Below are positions 1 through 6,947 of a stretch of DNA of 9,405 bases, piece after piece. The stretch covers positions 1 through 9,405 of the forward strand of contig CAYVKX010000076.1 of assembly GCA_964452095.1 (NCBI GenBank), written 5' to 3'. This DNA comes from DUAL01 sp964452095 (GTDB lineage Bacteria > Bacteroidota > Bacteroidia > Flavobacteriales > BACL11). Both the position numbers and the translations under genes were made by a program. Position 1 is the stretch's first letter, and every line of letters starts with the position of its first letter. The notes beneath the pieces were generated by a model. The model saw nothing but the letters and a program-made list of their open reading frames with translations. It had not been told where the DNA came from and made no database searches.

Positions 1-11
1 TAGAAATACTG

Positions 12-19
12 CAAATTTA
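12..19 (-). promoter_or_regulatory. Candidate Bacteroidota promoter -7 element, reading out of the window
   Basis: On the minus strand this reads TAAATTTG, an exact match to the Bacteroidota -7 consensus TAnnTTTG, followed by CA as often seen. It would drive a minus-strand gene lying to the left of base 1, divergent from the lipoprotein gene at 95. No convincing TTG -33 element is visible. In such AT-rich DNA chance matches are possible, so this is tentative. The rest of bases 1-94 shows no gene or RNA that I can support. Confidence 0.3.
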
Positions 20-94
20 ATATTAAAACTGTAAACTTATTTTAGGACGAGTCAGGTGGTTCAAAAACAAATAAGCAAATAAACATTTATAAAA

Positions 95-562
95 ATGAAA
101 CAAATCTTACTATTATTTTTATGTTTAGTTTTTGCTTGCGGAATCAGTAAAAACAGCACAGAAAAAAAAGTAAAAAAGGAGAAAAAAGAATTGATTATTT
201 CCTTGCAAAGAACCCCATGCTATGGTACTTGCCCTATTTACAAAATGGAAATTTTTTCTGATGGCTCTGCCTTTTATCATGGGGAACGCTTTGTAGATAA
301 AATGGGTGATTATGAATTTACCGTAAGTAAGGAAACTATCAACTACATCCTTAAAAAAGCAGTTGAAATTAACTTTTTTGAAATGGAAGATAAATATACT
401 GCCCCTATTTCTGATTTACCAAAAACCATTACTTTTATAAAAAATGGTAAAGACCAGAAAAGGATTATTGATTATTATGGCGCCCCAAAAACCTTAAAGG
501 AATTTGAAAGTTTAGTAGATGGTTGTATTGATTATAGAAGGATGAAGAAGTTGGAGGATTAG
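95..562 (+). CDS. DUF6438 domain lipoprotein
   Basis: A 155-residue predicted lipoprotein of unknown function. The N-terminus (MKQILLLFLCLVFAC) is a short signal sequence ending in a lipobox-like VFAC with the candidate lipidated Cys at residue 15. A Lys-rich linker follows at about 18-32. The rest resembles the DUF6438 family: a 'TPCYGTCPIYK' segment at about 40-50 with two closely spaced cysteines, then 'IFSDGSAFYHG' and 'APISDLPKTIT'. The family is common in Bacteroidota and has no established activity. The paired Cys in the domain could form a disulfide or bind a metal, which is inference. The start is the ATG after an A-rich leader, as usual for this phylum. It is followed 11 bases later by the small ORF at 574 and may be co-transcribed with it. 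Family assignment is confident, function is not. Confidence 0.85.
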   Translation: MKQILLLFLCLVFACGISKNSTEKKVKKEKKELIISLQRTPCYGTCPIYKMEIFSDGSAFYHGERFVDKMGDYEFTVSKETINYILKKAVEINFFEMEDKYTAPISDLPKTITFIKNGKDQKRIIDYYGAPKTLKEFESLVDGCIDYRRMKKLED

Positions 563-573
563 GTCATTTCTAT

Positions 574-756
574 ATGAGTAAATTAATAAAGAATAAAACT
601 GAAACACTTAGTATTCTAAAAAGAATATCGAACGAACCTTTAAAAAAAGACTCTCACTTATTCGGTCAATTCAAAGGAATAAAGATAATAGATGCTGTAG
701 AGCAATGGAAAGAAGATATTCAAAACCCAGAATCTTACCCTGCAATAATGTTATGA
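574..756 (+). CDS. Small hypothetical protein, 60 aa
   Basis: I do not recognise this 60-residue ORF. It is soluble and mixed-charge, with a Lys-rich first third and a segment 'FKGIKIIDAVEQWKED' near residues 33-48 that could be helical. It has no signal peptide or membrane segment. It begins 11 bases after the DUF6438 gene and its TGA overlaps the ATG of the next gene (ATGA at 753-756), a geometry typical of translationally coupled genes and the main argument that it is real. No strong Shine-Dalgarno sequence precedes it, but this is normal in Bacteroidota. It could instead be a decayed remnant of a longer gene or a chance ORF. The residues do not identify a toxin or antitoxin family. Confidence 0.4.
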   Translation: MSKLIKNKTETLSILKRISNEPLKKDSHLFGQFKGIKIIDAVEQWKEDIQNPESYPAIML

Positions 757-1613
757 AAACAAATTACTTAAAAACATTCAGCCTGATTTTAATCATTAGC
801 ATCAATTCAGCTAATGCACAATATCAATCCATTTTTGGTAGTAATCAAACTTCTTGGAACATGAAAACTGAACAGTTATTTGGTGCTGTAAATGATAGTA
901 TCTCATATATTTCTGACACTCTAATTTCTTCTGTCCTGAACAAAAAAGTAAAATATTTTAGGGGGAGCTCAGAAATGGCTACATTTCTAATACGAGAAGA
1001 CACAACCCAAGGAAAAGTATGGTGTAGTTTTATAAATGATACCACTCAATATACAATTTATGACTTATCGTTATCTGTAGGGGATACTTTTAGAGTTTAT
1101 ATTGATGGTGGTACTTATGTTGTTGATAGTGTTTACTATCAATCCAGCAGAAAACATATTAGATTAGATTATTTTTTTTCAAGTACAAATGGTAAAAAAT
1201 TTGTTATGATTGAAGGAGTTGGAACTAATATAGGATTAATGTATCACAATGGTAATGTTGGTAATATAGGGCCATATCTACTCTGTCAGCATAAAAATAG
1301 TTTGGTGAATTTTATAAATAATCACCCTCTTTATAGTGGTCAATGCAATATTAGTACTGTTGGTATTACCGAAAGTTATTTGGAATCCAAAATAACGATT
1401 TTTCCAAATCCAAGCTCCAATTTATTATTTATTAACTTTGAAAAAGAAGTTGAAATCCAACAAATATCTATTTCAAATATAGAAGGTAAAATAATTAAAA
1501 TATATACTGACAACTTTGAAGAATTAAACATTAAACATATTCCATTGGGTATATTTTTCCTGAAAATATATCTTCATAACAAAGTAATAACTAAAAAGGT
1601 AGTAATTGAGTAA
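753..1613 (+). CDS. Secreted protein with T9SS type A sorting domain
   Basis: A 286-residue protein predicted to be exported by Sec and then across the outer membrane by the type IX system. The ATG at 753 is chosen over the in-frame ATG at 705 because it places a classical signal peptide (MKTNYLKTFSLILIISINSANA, cleaved near residues 22-23) at the N-terminus and gives an ATGA overlap with the preceding stop. The middle region is beta-rich, with no recognised catalytic motif, and ends in an LLCQ...GQC segment whose two cysteines may pair. The last 70 or so residues form the sorting domain: 'ITIFPNPSSN', then 'ISNIEGKIIKIY', then a closing 'GIFFLKIYLHNKVITKKVVIE'. Such domains are removed on secretion and the cargo is attached to the surface or released. 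The role of the cargo is unknown. Its 3' end faces mqnA with 17 bases between the two stops and no obvious terminator hairpin. Confidence 0.85.
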   Translation: MKTNYLKTFSLILIISINSANAQYQSIFGSNQTSWNMKTEQLFGAVNDSISYISDTLISSVLNKKVKYFRGSSEMATFLIREDTTQGKVWCSFINDTTQYTIYDLSLSVGDTFRVYIDGGTYVVDSVYYQSSRKHIRLDYFFSSTNGKKFVMIEGVGTNIGLMYHNGNVGNIGPYLLCQHKNSLVNFINNHPLYSGQCNISTVGITESYLESKITIFPNPSSNLLFINFEKEVEIQQISISNIEGKIIKIYTDNFEELNIKHIPLGIFFLKIYLHNKVITKKVVIE

Positions 1614-1630
1614 CACTATACACCCAACCG

Positions 1631-2374
1631 TTACCTACCAACCTTCCCTAAAAACAAATCCATTCCTTTTTGCTTTTCAGCATCTAAAACATAGGAAATT
1701 TTATTGTTTAAATAATCAGTAGGGTTTTTACAATGGTTATAAATATTGGCTGCTGATTTAATGGCTTTTTCAATATTAGTAACGCCAAATTTAAGGGCAT
1801 TATTAAATTCTTTTTGGAAATTCTTATCTATTTCTTTATTTGCAATCCAGCAAGCAAAAACAAAAGGCAATCCCGTATGTAATTTCCAAATGGCTGATAA
1901 ATCATAAACATACTTAAACTTATGTTGATGCTGAAAAACCCTATCTCCAATGATAAGCCCTGCTGTTTTTCCACTTATTTCGTTTTCATAATTTGTATTT
2001 GCTACTAATAATTTTGGAGAAACCTTCCAATATTCTTTCAGTAATATTTTCAAAAGTTCCACTGAGGTCTTAGATTGATAATCCAAATAAATACTTTCTA
2101 CTTTTTCAATTGAAACATCAGAAAAAAGACAAACAGTATCTACTTCCCCATCTGCACCAATGCAAAAATTGGAAATAATTTGAGGATTCTCCATTTGCTT
2201 AATTACAACAATTGGAACAAGCCCAATATCCACTTTTCCACTTAATAGTTTCTCAGCACAAACAGATGGAATATCCAAACTAATATCCAATTTTTTATCT
2301 AAACCGCTTTGCTTCAATCCATAAATAAATGGAATGGTATTAAGGTAGGAAACAACTGAGAGTTTATATTTCAT
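1631..2374 (-). CDS. mqnA: Chorismate dehydratase (menaquinone synthesis, futalosine pathway)
   Basis: MqnA dehydrates chorismate to 3-[(1-carboxyvinyl)oxy]benzoate, the first committed step of the futalosine route to menaquinone. The 247-residue cytoplasmic protein has the family layout, which resembles periplasmic binding proteins. 'VSYLNTIPFIYGL' lies at residues 8-20, 'GKVDIGLVPI' at 46-55, 'IIGDRVFQ' at 141-148 and 'GLPFVFACW' at 168-176. The length is slightly short of the usual 250-280 but no motif is missing. Its ATG shares one base with the stop of the upstream DUF456 gene (TGATG), so the two are almost certainly co-transcribed and perhaps translationally coupled. No other mqn gene is in the window, so the remaining steps must be encoded elsewhere. 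MqnD is a related family, but the N-terminal SYLNT signature favours MqnA. Confidence 0.9.
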   Translation of the reverse strand: MKYKLSVVSYLNTIPFIYGLKQSGLDKKLDISLDIPSVCAEKLLSGKVDIGLVPIVVIKQMENPQIISNFCIGADGEVDTVCLFSDVSIEKVESIYLDYQSKTSVELLKILLKEYWKVSPKLLVANTNYENEISGKTAGLIIGDRVFQHQHKFKYVYDLSAIWKLHTGLPFVFACWIANKEIDKNFQKEFNNALKFGVTNIEKAIKSAANIYNHCKNPTDYLNNKISYVLDAEKQKGMDLFLGKVGR

Positions 2375-2847
2375 CAGAAAACTATAATAAATACTTGATA
2401 AATTATAAAGCCACTAACTCCTAACTTTAAGAGAGTCCCCCCCAAGAAACCTAATATAGAACCAAAAGCAATTTTTGTAGCATCTTCTTCATTCCCCTCC
2501 ATTTTAGCACCAATATAAGCCCCAATAAATGGACCAACAATAATCCCAATTGGTCGGAAAATAAAAATTCCAATAAGCAAACCAAGAATAGTTCCGTTAG
2601 TTGCTTTTTTTCCGCCACCAAATTTCTTCACTCCATAAAATTGCAACCAATAATCCAGAAAAGTAATTACAACAACTATCATTGCAAGAGTTATTAAAAG
2701 AGATGTTTCAAACTGATAAGAAGTAAAAAAATGCAATACTAAAATTGCAGAATAAGAAATTGGAGGACCTGGCAAAACAGGAACAATACTCCCAATAATC
2801 CCTATTATCAGCAAAATTGCTACAGCTATTAAGATTAAAAATTCCAT
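2374..2847 (-). CDS. DUF456 family integral membrane protein
   Basis: A small inner-membrane protein of unknown function. With the ATG at 2847 it has 157 residues, starting MEFLILIAVAILLIIG directly in a hydrophobic segment, as DUF456 proteins usually do. The longer frame from 2913 adds 22 residues (MNLIFRNHQFNAQ...) that do not look like family sequence and is not preferred. Visible features are a first hydrophobic helix, a 'GSIVPVLPGPP' turn at about 19-29, a second and third helix to about residue 68, a basic-Gly loop 'KKFGGGKK', then Gly-rich helices containing 'GPFIGAYIGAK' and 'LGFLGGTLLKLG'. The glycine-zipper pattern suggests tight helix packing. It lies upstream of and overlapping mqnA. 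The pairing does not prove a link to menaquinone. A TAnnTTTG-like motif sits immediately before the ATG. Confidence 0.85.
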   Translation of the reverse strand: MEFLILIAVAILLIIGIIGSIVPVLPGPPISYSAILVLHFFTSYQFETSLLITLAMIVVVITFLDYWLQFYGVKKFGGGKKATNGTILGLLIGIFIFRPIGIIVGPFIGAYIGAKMEGNEEDATKIAFGSILGFLGGTLLKLGVSGFIIYQVFIIVF

Positions 2848-2850
2848 TTT

Positions 2851-2858
2851 CAAAAATA
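2851..2858 (-). promoter_or_regulatory. Candidate -7 element abutting the DUF456 start codon
   Basis: The minus strand reads TATTTTTG, matching TAnnTTTG, only three bases before the ATG at 2847. If functional it would give a leaderless or nearly leaderless transcript for DUF456-mqnA. In T-rich DNA this may be a chance match, and no TTG -33 element is evident. Confidence 0.2.
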
Positions 2859-2928
2859 GTAAAAGAAATACTATTTGAGCATTAAACTGATGATTTCGAA
2901 AAATCAAATTCATTAAGCAATTATTTAG

Positions 2929-2936
2929 TAAATTTG
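2929..2936 (+). promoter_or_regulatory. Candidate purB promoter -7 element
   Basis: The sequence TAAATTTG followed by CA is an exact match to the Bacteroidota -7 consensus TAnnTTTG. It lies 23 bases before the purB ATG, so transcription would begin near 2941-2944 and leave a short A-rich leader containing AAAAAAGAG. A clear TTG -33 element is not seen at the expected distance. It lies in the 112-base divergent gap between DUF456 and purB, which supports its being regulatory. Confidence 0.5.
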
Positions 2937-2959
2937 CAACTTCTTAAAAAAGAGAAAAA

Positions 2960-4303
2960 ATGACGCTAACTCCTTTAAATGCAATAAGTCCGATTGATGG
3001 AAGATACAGCACAAAAACGCAAAGTTTGCAGCAGTATTTTTCGGAAGAAGCTCTGATAAAATTCAGAGTGCAAGTAGAAGTAGAATATTTTATTGCACTT
3101 TGCAATGCTTCTATTTTACAGTTAGGACATTTTCCTGCTGATAAATTTTCAGATTTGCGAAATATTTATTCTAACTTTTCTGCTGCTGATGCACAGAGAA
3201 TTAAAGATATTGAAAACATCACTAATCATGATGTAAAGGCAGTGGAGTATTTTATTAAAGAAGAATTTGATAAATTAGGTTTGCAAGAATTCAAGGAATT
3301 TATCCACTTTGGATTAACTTCACAAGACATTAACAATACTGCCGTTCCATATTCAATTAAGGAAGCAGTAGAAAATATCTACCTTCCAAAATTAAACGAA
3401 ATAGTTGATTTATTAAAATCAAGAGTTGAGCAATGGAAAGAAATCCCAATGCTAGCCAGAACGCATGGACAAGCAGCTTCACCAACAAGAATGGGAAAAG
3501 AAATTCAAGTTTTTGTAGAAAGAATTGAAAAGCAATTAGAACTGTTAAATACGATTCCTTTTACTGCAAAATTTGGTGGGGCTACTGGAAACTTTAATGC
3601 TCATCATATCGCATTTCCTAAAATTGATTGGATAAATTTTGCTAATAATTTCACAAAAGATGCACTAAATTTAGAGAGACAACAAACTACAACTCAAATT
3701 GAGCATTATGATAATTTGGCTGCTCTAATGGATAACATCAGCAGAATCAATACTATTTTAGTTGATTTTTCAAGAGACATTTGGACTTATGTAAGTATGG
3801 ATTATTTCAAACAGAAAATAAAGAAGGGTGAAGTTGGTTCATCAGCAATGCCACATAAAGTAAATCCTATTGACTTTGAAAATGCAGAAGGAAACTTAGC
3901 AATGGCAAATGCTCTTTTCGGATTTTTATCAAGCAAATTACCAATTTCCAGATTGCAAAGAGATTTAACTGATAGTACCGTTTTAAGAAATATTGGCGTG
4001 CCTTTTGCACACACACTTATTGCCCTTGCATCATTAAATAAAGGAATCAACAAATTACTTATCAATGAAGCAAACATTGCTGCTGATTTAGAAAAAAATT
4101 GGGCAGTTGTTGCTGAGGCAATACAAACTATTTTAAGAAGAGAGGCCTATCCAAATCCTTATGAAGCATTAAAGGAACTAACTAGAACTAACTCGGTAAT
4201 TAATGCGGAAAGTATAGCTTTATTTATTGACACCTTAGATGTGGATAATACGATAAAAACAGAGCTGAAAGCAATTACTCCATCAAATTATACCGGAATT
4301 TAG
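2960..4303 (+). CDS. purB: Adenylosuccinate lyase
   Basis: PurB catalyses two fumarate-releasing steps of purine synthesis: SAICAR to AICAR, and adenylosuccinate to AMP. The 447-residue protein matches the long, E. coli-like PurB type (456 residues there). It opens with 'NAISPIDGRYSTKT' at residues 7-20. 'TSQD' follows at 120-123 and 'THGQAASPTRMGKE' at 168-181, containing the proton-transfer His169. The fumarase/aspartase signature 'GSSAMPHKVNP' lies at 293-303 in the flexible loop with the catalytic Ser (294/295). All key residues are present and the frame is intact, so the enzyme should be active. It is a single-gene unit between two minus-strand operons, with its own promoter candidate at 2929. 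Its stop overlaps the 3' end of the convergent 183-residue gene by 4 bases. No terminator hairpin is visible at this junction. Confidence 0.97.
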   Translation: MTLTPLNAISPIDGRYSTKTQSLQQYFSEEALIKFRVQVEVEYFIALCNASILQLGHFPADKFSDLRNIYSNFSAADAQRIKDIENITNHDVKAVEYFIKEEFDKLGLQEFKEFIHFGLTSQDINNTAVPYSIKEAVENIYLPKLNEIVDLLKSRVEQWKEIPMLARTHGQAASPTRMGKEIQVFVERIEKQLELLNTIPFTAKFGGATGNFNAHHIAFPKIDWINFANNFTKDALNLERQQTTTQIEHYDNLAALMDNISRINTILVDFSRDIWTYVSMDYFKQKIKKGEVGSSAMPHKVNPIDFENAEGNLAMANALFGFLSSKLPISRLQRDLTDSTVLRNIGVPFAHTLIALASLNKGINKLLINEANIAADLEKNWAVVAEAIQTILRREAYPNPYEALKELTRTNSVINAESIALFIDTLDVDNTIKTELKAITPSNYTGI

Positions 4304-4851
4304 ACAGTAATTTTATGCTTGTATAGGAAATCTTCCCAATTCCAAATAAAGTGGGACATAATATTTTTTAATTCCTGAAAAAATACTGGATTTGCTTCAT
4401 TTTTTCGTTTGAATAAATCGGACTGAAAATCATTAATCGCATATTTATCAAAAACCGCTTTTGCCATTGCTTCAATACAATTATCTGACTGCTTAGTTAA
4501 ATCAGAAATATAAGTAATATAATCGTTTAATTGTTCTAGTGCAATCTCTTTTTCTTCTACTATTTTCTCCACCATTTTATCAAGCAACATATTGTGCAAT
4601 TGCTCTGCCTGCACATCATCAAATGAAGTAGAAAGCAACTTCAAATTACCCGCAAAAACAATGAGCCGAAACCACTTTATATCGTTATCAGTAATGTTTG
4701 GATTTTTCTCCAAATTGTTATTATTATTGATAAAATCCTGCAACTCCACAAAGCCATTAATTATTACTTCATCAAGCGTTTCAACCAAAAGAGTAGTGGT
4801 TTTTTCTGCAGTTATTTTTGTCTTTTTTGAAATTCCAAAAAACTTTAACAT
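4300..4851 (-). CDS. Hypothetical protein, 183 aa, last gene of the six-gene set
   Basis: I do not recognise this protein. It has 183 residues, begins MLKFFGISKKTK and has no signal peptide or membrane segment. It appears largely alpha-helical and acidic, with a 'NNNNN' run near residue 42, long charged stretches ('LLDKMVEKIVEEKEIALEQL') that could form a coiled coil or helical bundle, and a Trp-containing C-terminus ('MSHFIWNWEDFLYKHK'). It is predicted to be cytoplasmic. It starts 6 bases after the lhgO stop, with AAAGG directly before the ATG, so it is probably co-transcribed with lhgO. Its 3' end overlaps purB tail to tail. Consistent codon use and composition support a real gene. Function cannot be inferred from the sequence alone. 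Confidence 0.75.
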   Translation of the reverse strand: MLKFFGISKKTKITAEKTTTLLVETLDEVIINGFVELQDFINNNNNLEKNPNITDNDIKWFRLIVFAGNLKLLSTSFDDVQAEQLHNMLLDKMVEKIVEEKEIALEQLNDYITYISDLTKQSDNCIEAMAKAVFDKYAINDFQSDLFKRKNEANPVFFQELKNIMSHFIWNWEDFLYKHKITV

Positions 4852-4857
4852 CCTTTA

Positions 4858-6069
4858 TTAGTTTAATTTAAAATTCTCAATAGCATAATCTTTTATCTGA
4901 TTACCAATTGCCAAACAAGCAGTTGCGGCAGGAGATGGTGCATTTAAAACATGTAAATTGTTTTCGTTTTTCATAATCTTGAAATCATCAATCACTTCTC
5001 CATCACTCCCCAAAGCCATTGCTCTAACTCCACTTCTACCCTCAATAATATCTTCCATTTGAAGTGTTGGAATCATCTTTTGTAATTCGTTCAAAAATAA
5101 AGATTTTGAGAACGCCCTTTTATATTCATTGAGTCCAAATTTCCAATGATTTATGAACAATTTACGAGTCCCAGAAAAACTAAGAGCTTGAAGCGTATCT
5201 TTAAGGTTAAAAGCTGTTTTACTATACCCCTCTCTTTTGAAGGTAAAAACTGCATTTGGACCGCACTCAATAGCTCCATTTGTCATGCGAGTAAAATGAA
5301 CTCCTAAGAATGGGAATTCAGGATTTGGAACAGGATAAATAAGATTATTTACCTTATTTTTTGCACTTTCTGAAAGTTCATAATAATCGCCTCTAAAACC
5401 AACAATCTGCATATCTAATTCTACTTTATCTTTTGTAGCTAATCTGTCTGCAAATAATCCTCCACAAAAAATAATATGATTGGTTTTATAAATTCCTTTT
5501 GTAGTTTTAATATGATTTTCTTTGTAATCTTTAACTTCACAATCAACAACAATTTCACTTTTTGAATTAATTGATTTTACTTTTTCAGCCAATTTAATAG
5601 TTACACCTTTGTAGTCAATTATTCCAGATTCAGGCACCCAAAGTGCTTTTACACCCTTAACATTTGGCTCAATTTTTTTAAACTCTTCAGGAGATAAAAG
5701 CTTTAAACCAACTAAGTCATTCTGTTCTCCATTAATTTTTAACTGCTCTAACCTTACTGATTCTTCCTGGTTAATTGCAACTACAATTTTCCCGCAAACA
5801 TCATAATCAACATTATTTTCTTCTGCAAATTTGACCAATTGTTTTCTTCCATCAACACAGTTTTTTGCTTTAAAACTTCCAGGTTTATAATAAAGTCCAG
5901 AGTGAATTACGCCAGAATTTCTACCTGTTTGATGAAAAGCTAGTTCTTTTTCCTTCTCAAAAACTACTATCTTTAATTTTGGAAAATTTGATTGCAATGA
6001 AAATGCGGTAGCAAGTCCAACTATTCCTCCACCAACTATTGCTATATCATATTCTTTATTTTGCACCAA
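4858..6069 (-). CDS. lhgO: L-2-hydroxyglutarate oxidase / dehydrogenase, FAD-dependent
   Basis: LhgO oxidises L-2-hydroxyglutarate to 2-oxoglutarate with FAD. In E. coli the enzyme is membrane-associated and passes electrons to the quinone pool. The 403-residue protein has the DAO-fold FAD-binding motif 'IAIVGGGIVGLATAFSL' at residues 9-25. The family signature 'HQTGRNSGVIHSGLYY' lies at 46-61, 'PESGIIDYKGV' and 'RGDYYEL' in the middle, 'GRSGVRAMAL' near 345-355, and 'APSPAATACLAIGNQI' at about 377-392 close to the C-terminus. It is complete by family length. The start is unusual: no in-frame ATG exists before the FAD motif. TTG at 6069 is followed immediately by GTG at 6066, and either could be used. 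It lies 17 bases after the DUF5777 stop, so it is probably in the same operon, although a promoter-like TACTTTTG lies just before it. Confidence 0.93.
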   Translation of the reverse strand: MVQNKEYDIAIVGGGIVGLATAFSLQSNFPKLKIVVFEKEKELAFHQTGRNSGVIHSGLYYKPGSFKAKNCVDGRKQLVKFAEENNVDYDVCGKIVVAINQEESVRLEQLKINGEQNDLVGLKLLSPEEFKKIEPNVKGVKALWVPESGIIDYKGVTIKLAEKVKSINSKSEIVVDCEVKDYKENHIKTTKGIYKTNHIIFCGGLFADRLATKDKVELDMQIVGFRGDYYELSESAKNKVNNLIYPVPNPEFPFLGVHFTRMTNGAIECGPNAVFTFKREGYSKTAFNLKDTLQALSFSGTRKLFINHWKFGLNEYKRAFSKSLFLNELQKMIPTLQMEDIIEGRSGVRAMALGSDGEVIDDFKIMKNENNLHVLNAPSPAATACLAIGNQIKDYAIENFKLN

Positions 6070-6070
6070 G

Positions 6071-6078
6071 CAAAAGTA
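6071..6078 (-). promoter_or_regulatory. Candidate -7 element immediately before lhgO
   Basis: The minus strand reads TACTTTTG followed by C, an exact TAnnTTTG match, in the 17-base gap between the DUF5777 stop and the lhgO TTG/GTG start. If used, the transcript would begin at about 6064-6067, at or next to the GTG codon at 6066, making lhgO leaderless. No -33 element is evident, and read-through from the upstream genes is an alternative. Confidence 0.25.
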
Positions 6079-6086
6079 AAGAAACT

Positions 6087-6947
6087 CTACTTACTTAAGG
6101 TAAAAACCCTTGAAATATTAAAGCCAAAATAAATATCTCCTTCAAGCCAATTTCCTGTAGTTTTTGTAATAAATGCAGGAGCAATCATTGCAGGAGAATT
6201 ACTTAAATGAAGTTGAAAAACATGCCCTCCAGTCTCAATATCAAAACCAAAAGAAAGCACATTATTATTCACTTTATCAGTTAGTTGATAAAAATATTCA
6301 GCATTTACCGAAAGGCGTTTTGTGATTTTTCTTCTCCCTCCTATCCCAAGAGAAAACTTATCATTTGGCTCATCTTTTCTTTCTACTAAATTATAATGCA
6401 CCATAGTTGGTGAAAGTTGAATTGTAAAATCTCTATTTATTTTTCTTGCAATAAGTAACTGATTAGCAAAACTCATTTGATTGGTCAACAAAAAACTTTC
6501 CAATTGTGCATCAGCATATTGCCATTGTTTTATAAAAACAGCTGAATTAAAAACAACACTACAAGGAAAAGTTTTGCTTCCTTTACATTGTCTTTTCAAC
6601 CTTATTTTAGCATTTGCATCTACAGTTTTAGTTGTAGAGCTTCTACCAATTCCAACTGCTAAATAATCTTTTATTCCATAATCAAAACCCAAACGAACTT
6701 GTGAATTATCCAAGCCATACAAATTGTAAAAGCCAGAATTCAATGTTCCAAATCTGTGCTGAATTGTAAATTGAAGAACACCTTTTGCTGGCAATTCTAC
6801 TGATTGTCCGTTTACCACTTTTGTGCCTTTAAACAGATAGGAGATATACATTGGCTCATCATCTTCACCTAACATATTTAGCAAATCATCTTGTGCTTTT
6901 ACAGAGAATGAAAGCAATACAAATCCGAATAAAATTAACTTTTTCAT
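6087..6947 (-). CDS. DUF5777 family beta-barrel-like outer membrane protein
   Basis: A 286-residue predicted outer membrane or periplasmic beta-barrel protein. A Sec signal peptide (MKKLILFGFVLLSFSVKA, cleaved before QDD at about 18) is followed by an acidic 'GEDDEP'. Amphipathic strands then alternate through the rest, for example 'GVLQFTIQHRFGTLN', 'VRLGFDYGIKDYLAVGIGRSS', 'RLSVNAEYFYQLT' and 'HVFQLHLSNS', ending in strands near 'GDIYFGFNISRVFTLSK'. The 'QHRFG...YGLDNSQVRLGFDYGI' pattern is what I associate with DUF5777, a Bacteroidota family with no proven function. Two cysteines in 'KRQCKGSKTFPCSV' may form a loop disulfide. Its ATG overlaps the YceI stop by 4 bases (ATGA), indicating coupling. 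From memory, DUF5777 genes recur beside yceI-like and cytochrome-like genes in this phylum. Confidence 0.82.
   Translation of the reverse strand: MKKLILFGFVLLSFSVKAQDDLLNMLGEDDEPMYISYLFKGTKVVNGQSVELPAKGVLQFTIQHRFGTLNSGFYNLYGLDNSQVRLGFDYGIKDYLAVGIGRSSTTKTVDANAKIRLKRQCKGSKTFPCSVVFNSAVFIKQWQYADAQLESFLLTNQMSFANQLLIARKINRDFTIQLSPTMVHYNLVERKDEPNDKFSLGIGGRRKITKRLSVNAEYFYQLTDKVNNNVLSFGFDIETGGHVFQLHLSNSPAMIAPAFITKTTGNWLEGDIYFGFNISRVFTLSK

Noticed and set aside
40..75. Possible tRNA 3' part (GGTTCAAA, similar to a T-loop)
   Set aside because: The bases around it do not form a T-arm or acceptor stem, and no anticodon arm precedes it.
574..756. Antitoxin of a toxin-antitoxin pair with the next gene
   Set aside because: The next gene is clearly a secreted protein with signal peptide and sorting domain, not a toxin, and the small ORF shows no DNA-binding motif.
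845..1045. Minus-strand ORF of 66 codons
   Set aside because: It lies wholly within the secreted T9SS protein gene, has no recognisable product and opposes a well-supported frame.
3802..4077. Minus-strand ORF of 91 codons
   Set aside because: It is antisense to the purB region that includes the GSSAMPHKVNP signature, so it is a shadow of that conserved coding sequence.
4592..4861. Plus-strand ORF of 89 codons
   Set aside because: It is antisense to the 183-residue gene. Its hydrophobic C-terminus reflects the complement of Lys- and Glu-rich codons.
6481..6666. Plus-strand ORF of 61 codons
   Set aside because: It lies inside and antisense to the DUF5777 gene, with no start signal or family resemblance.
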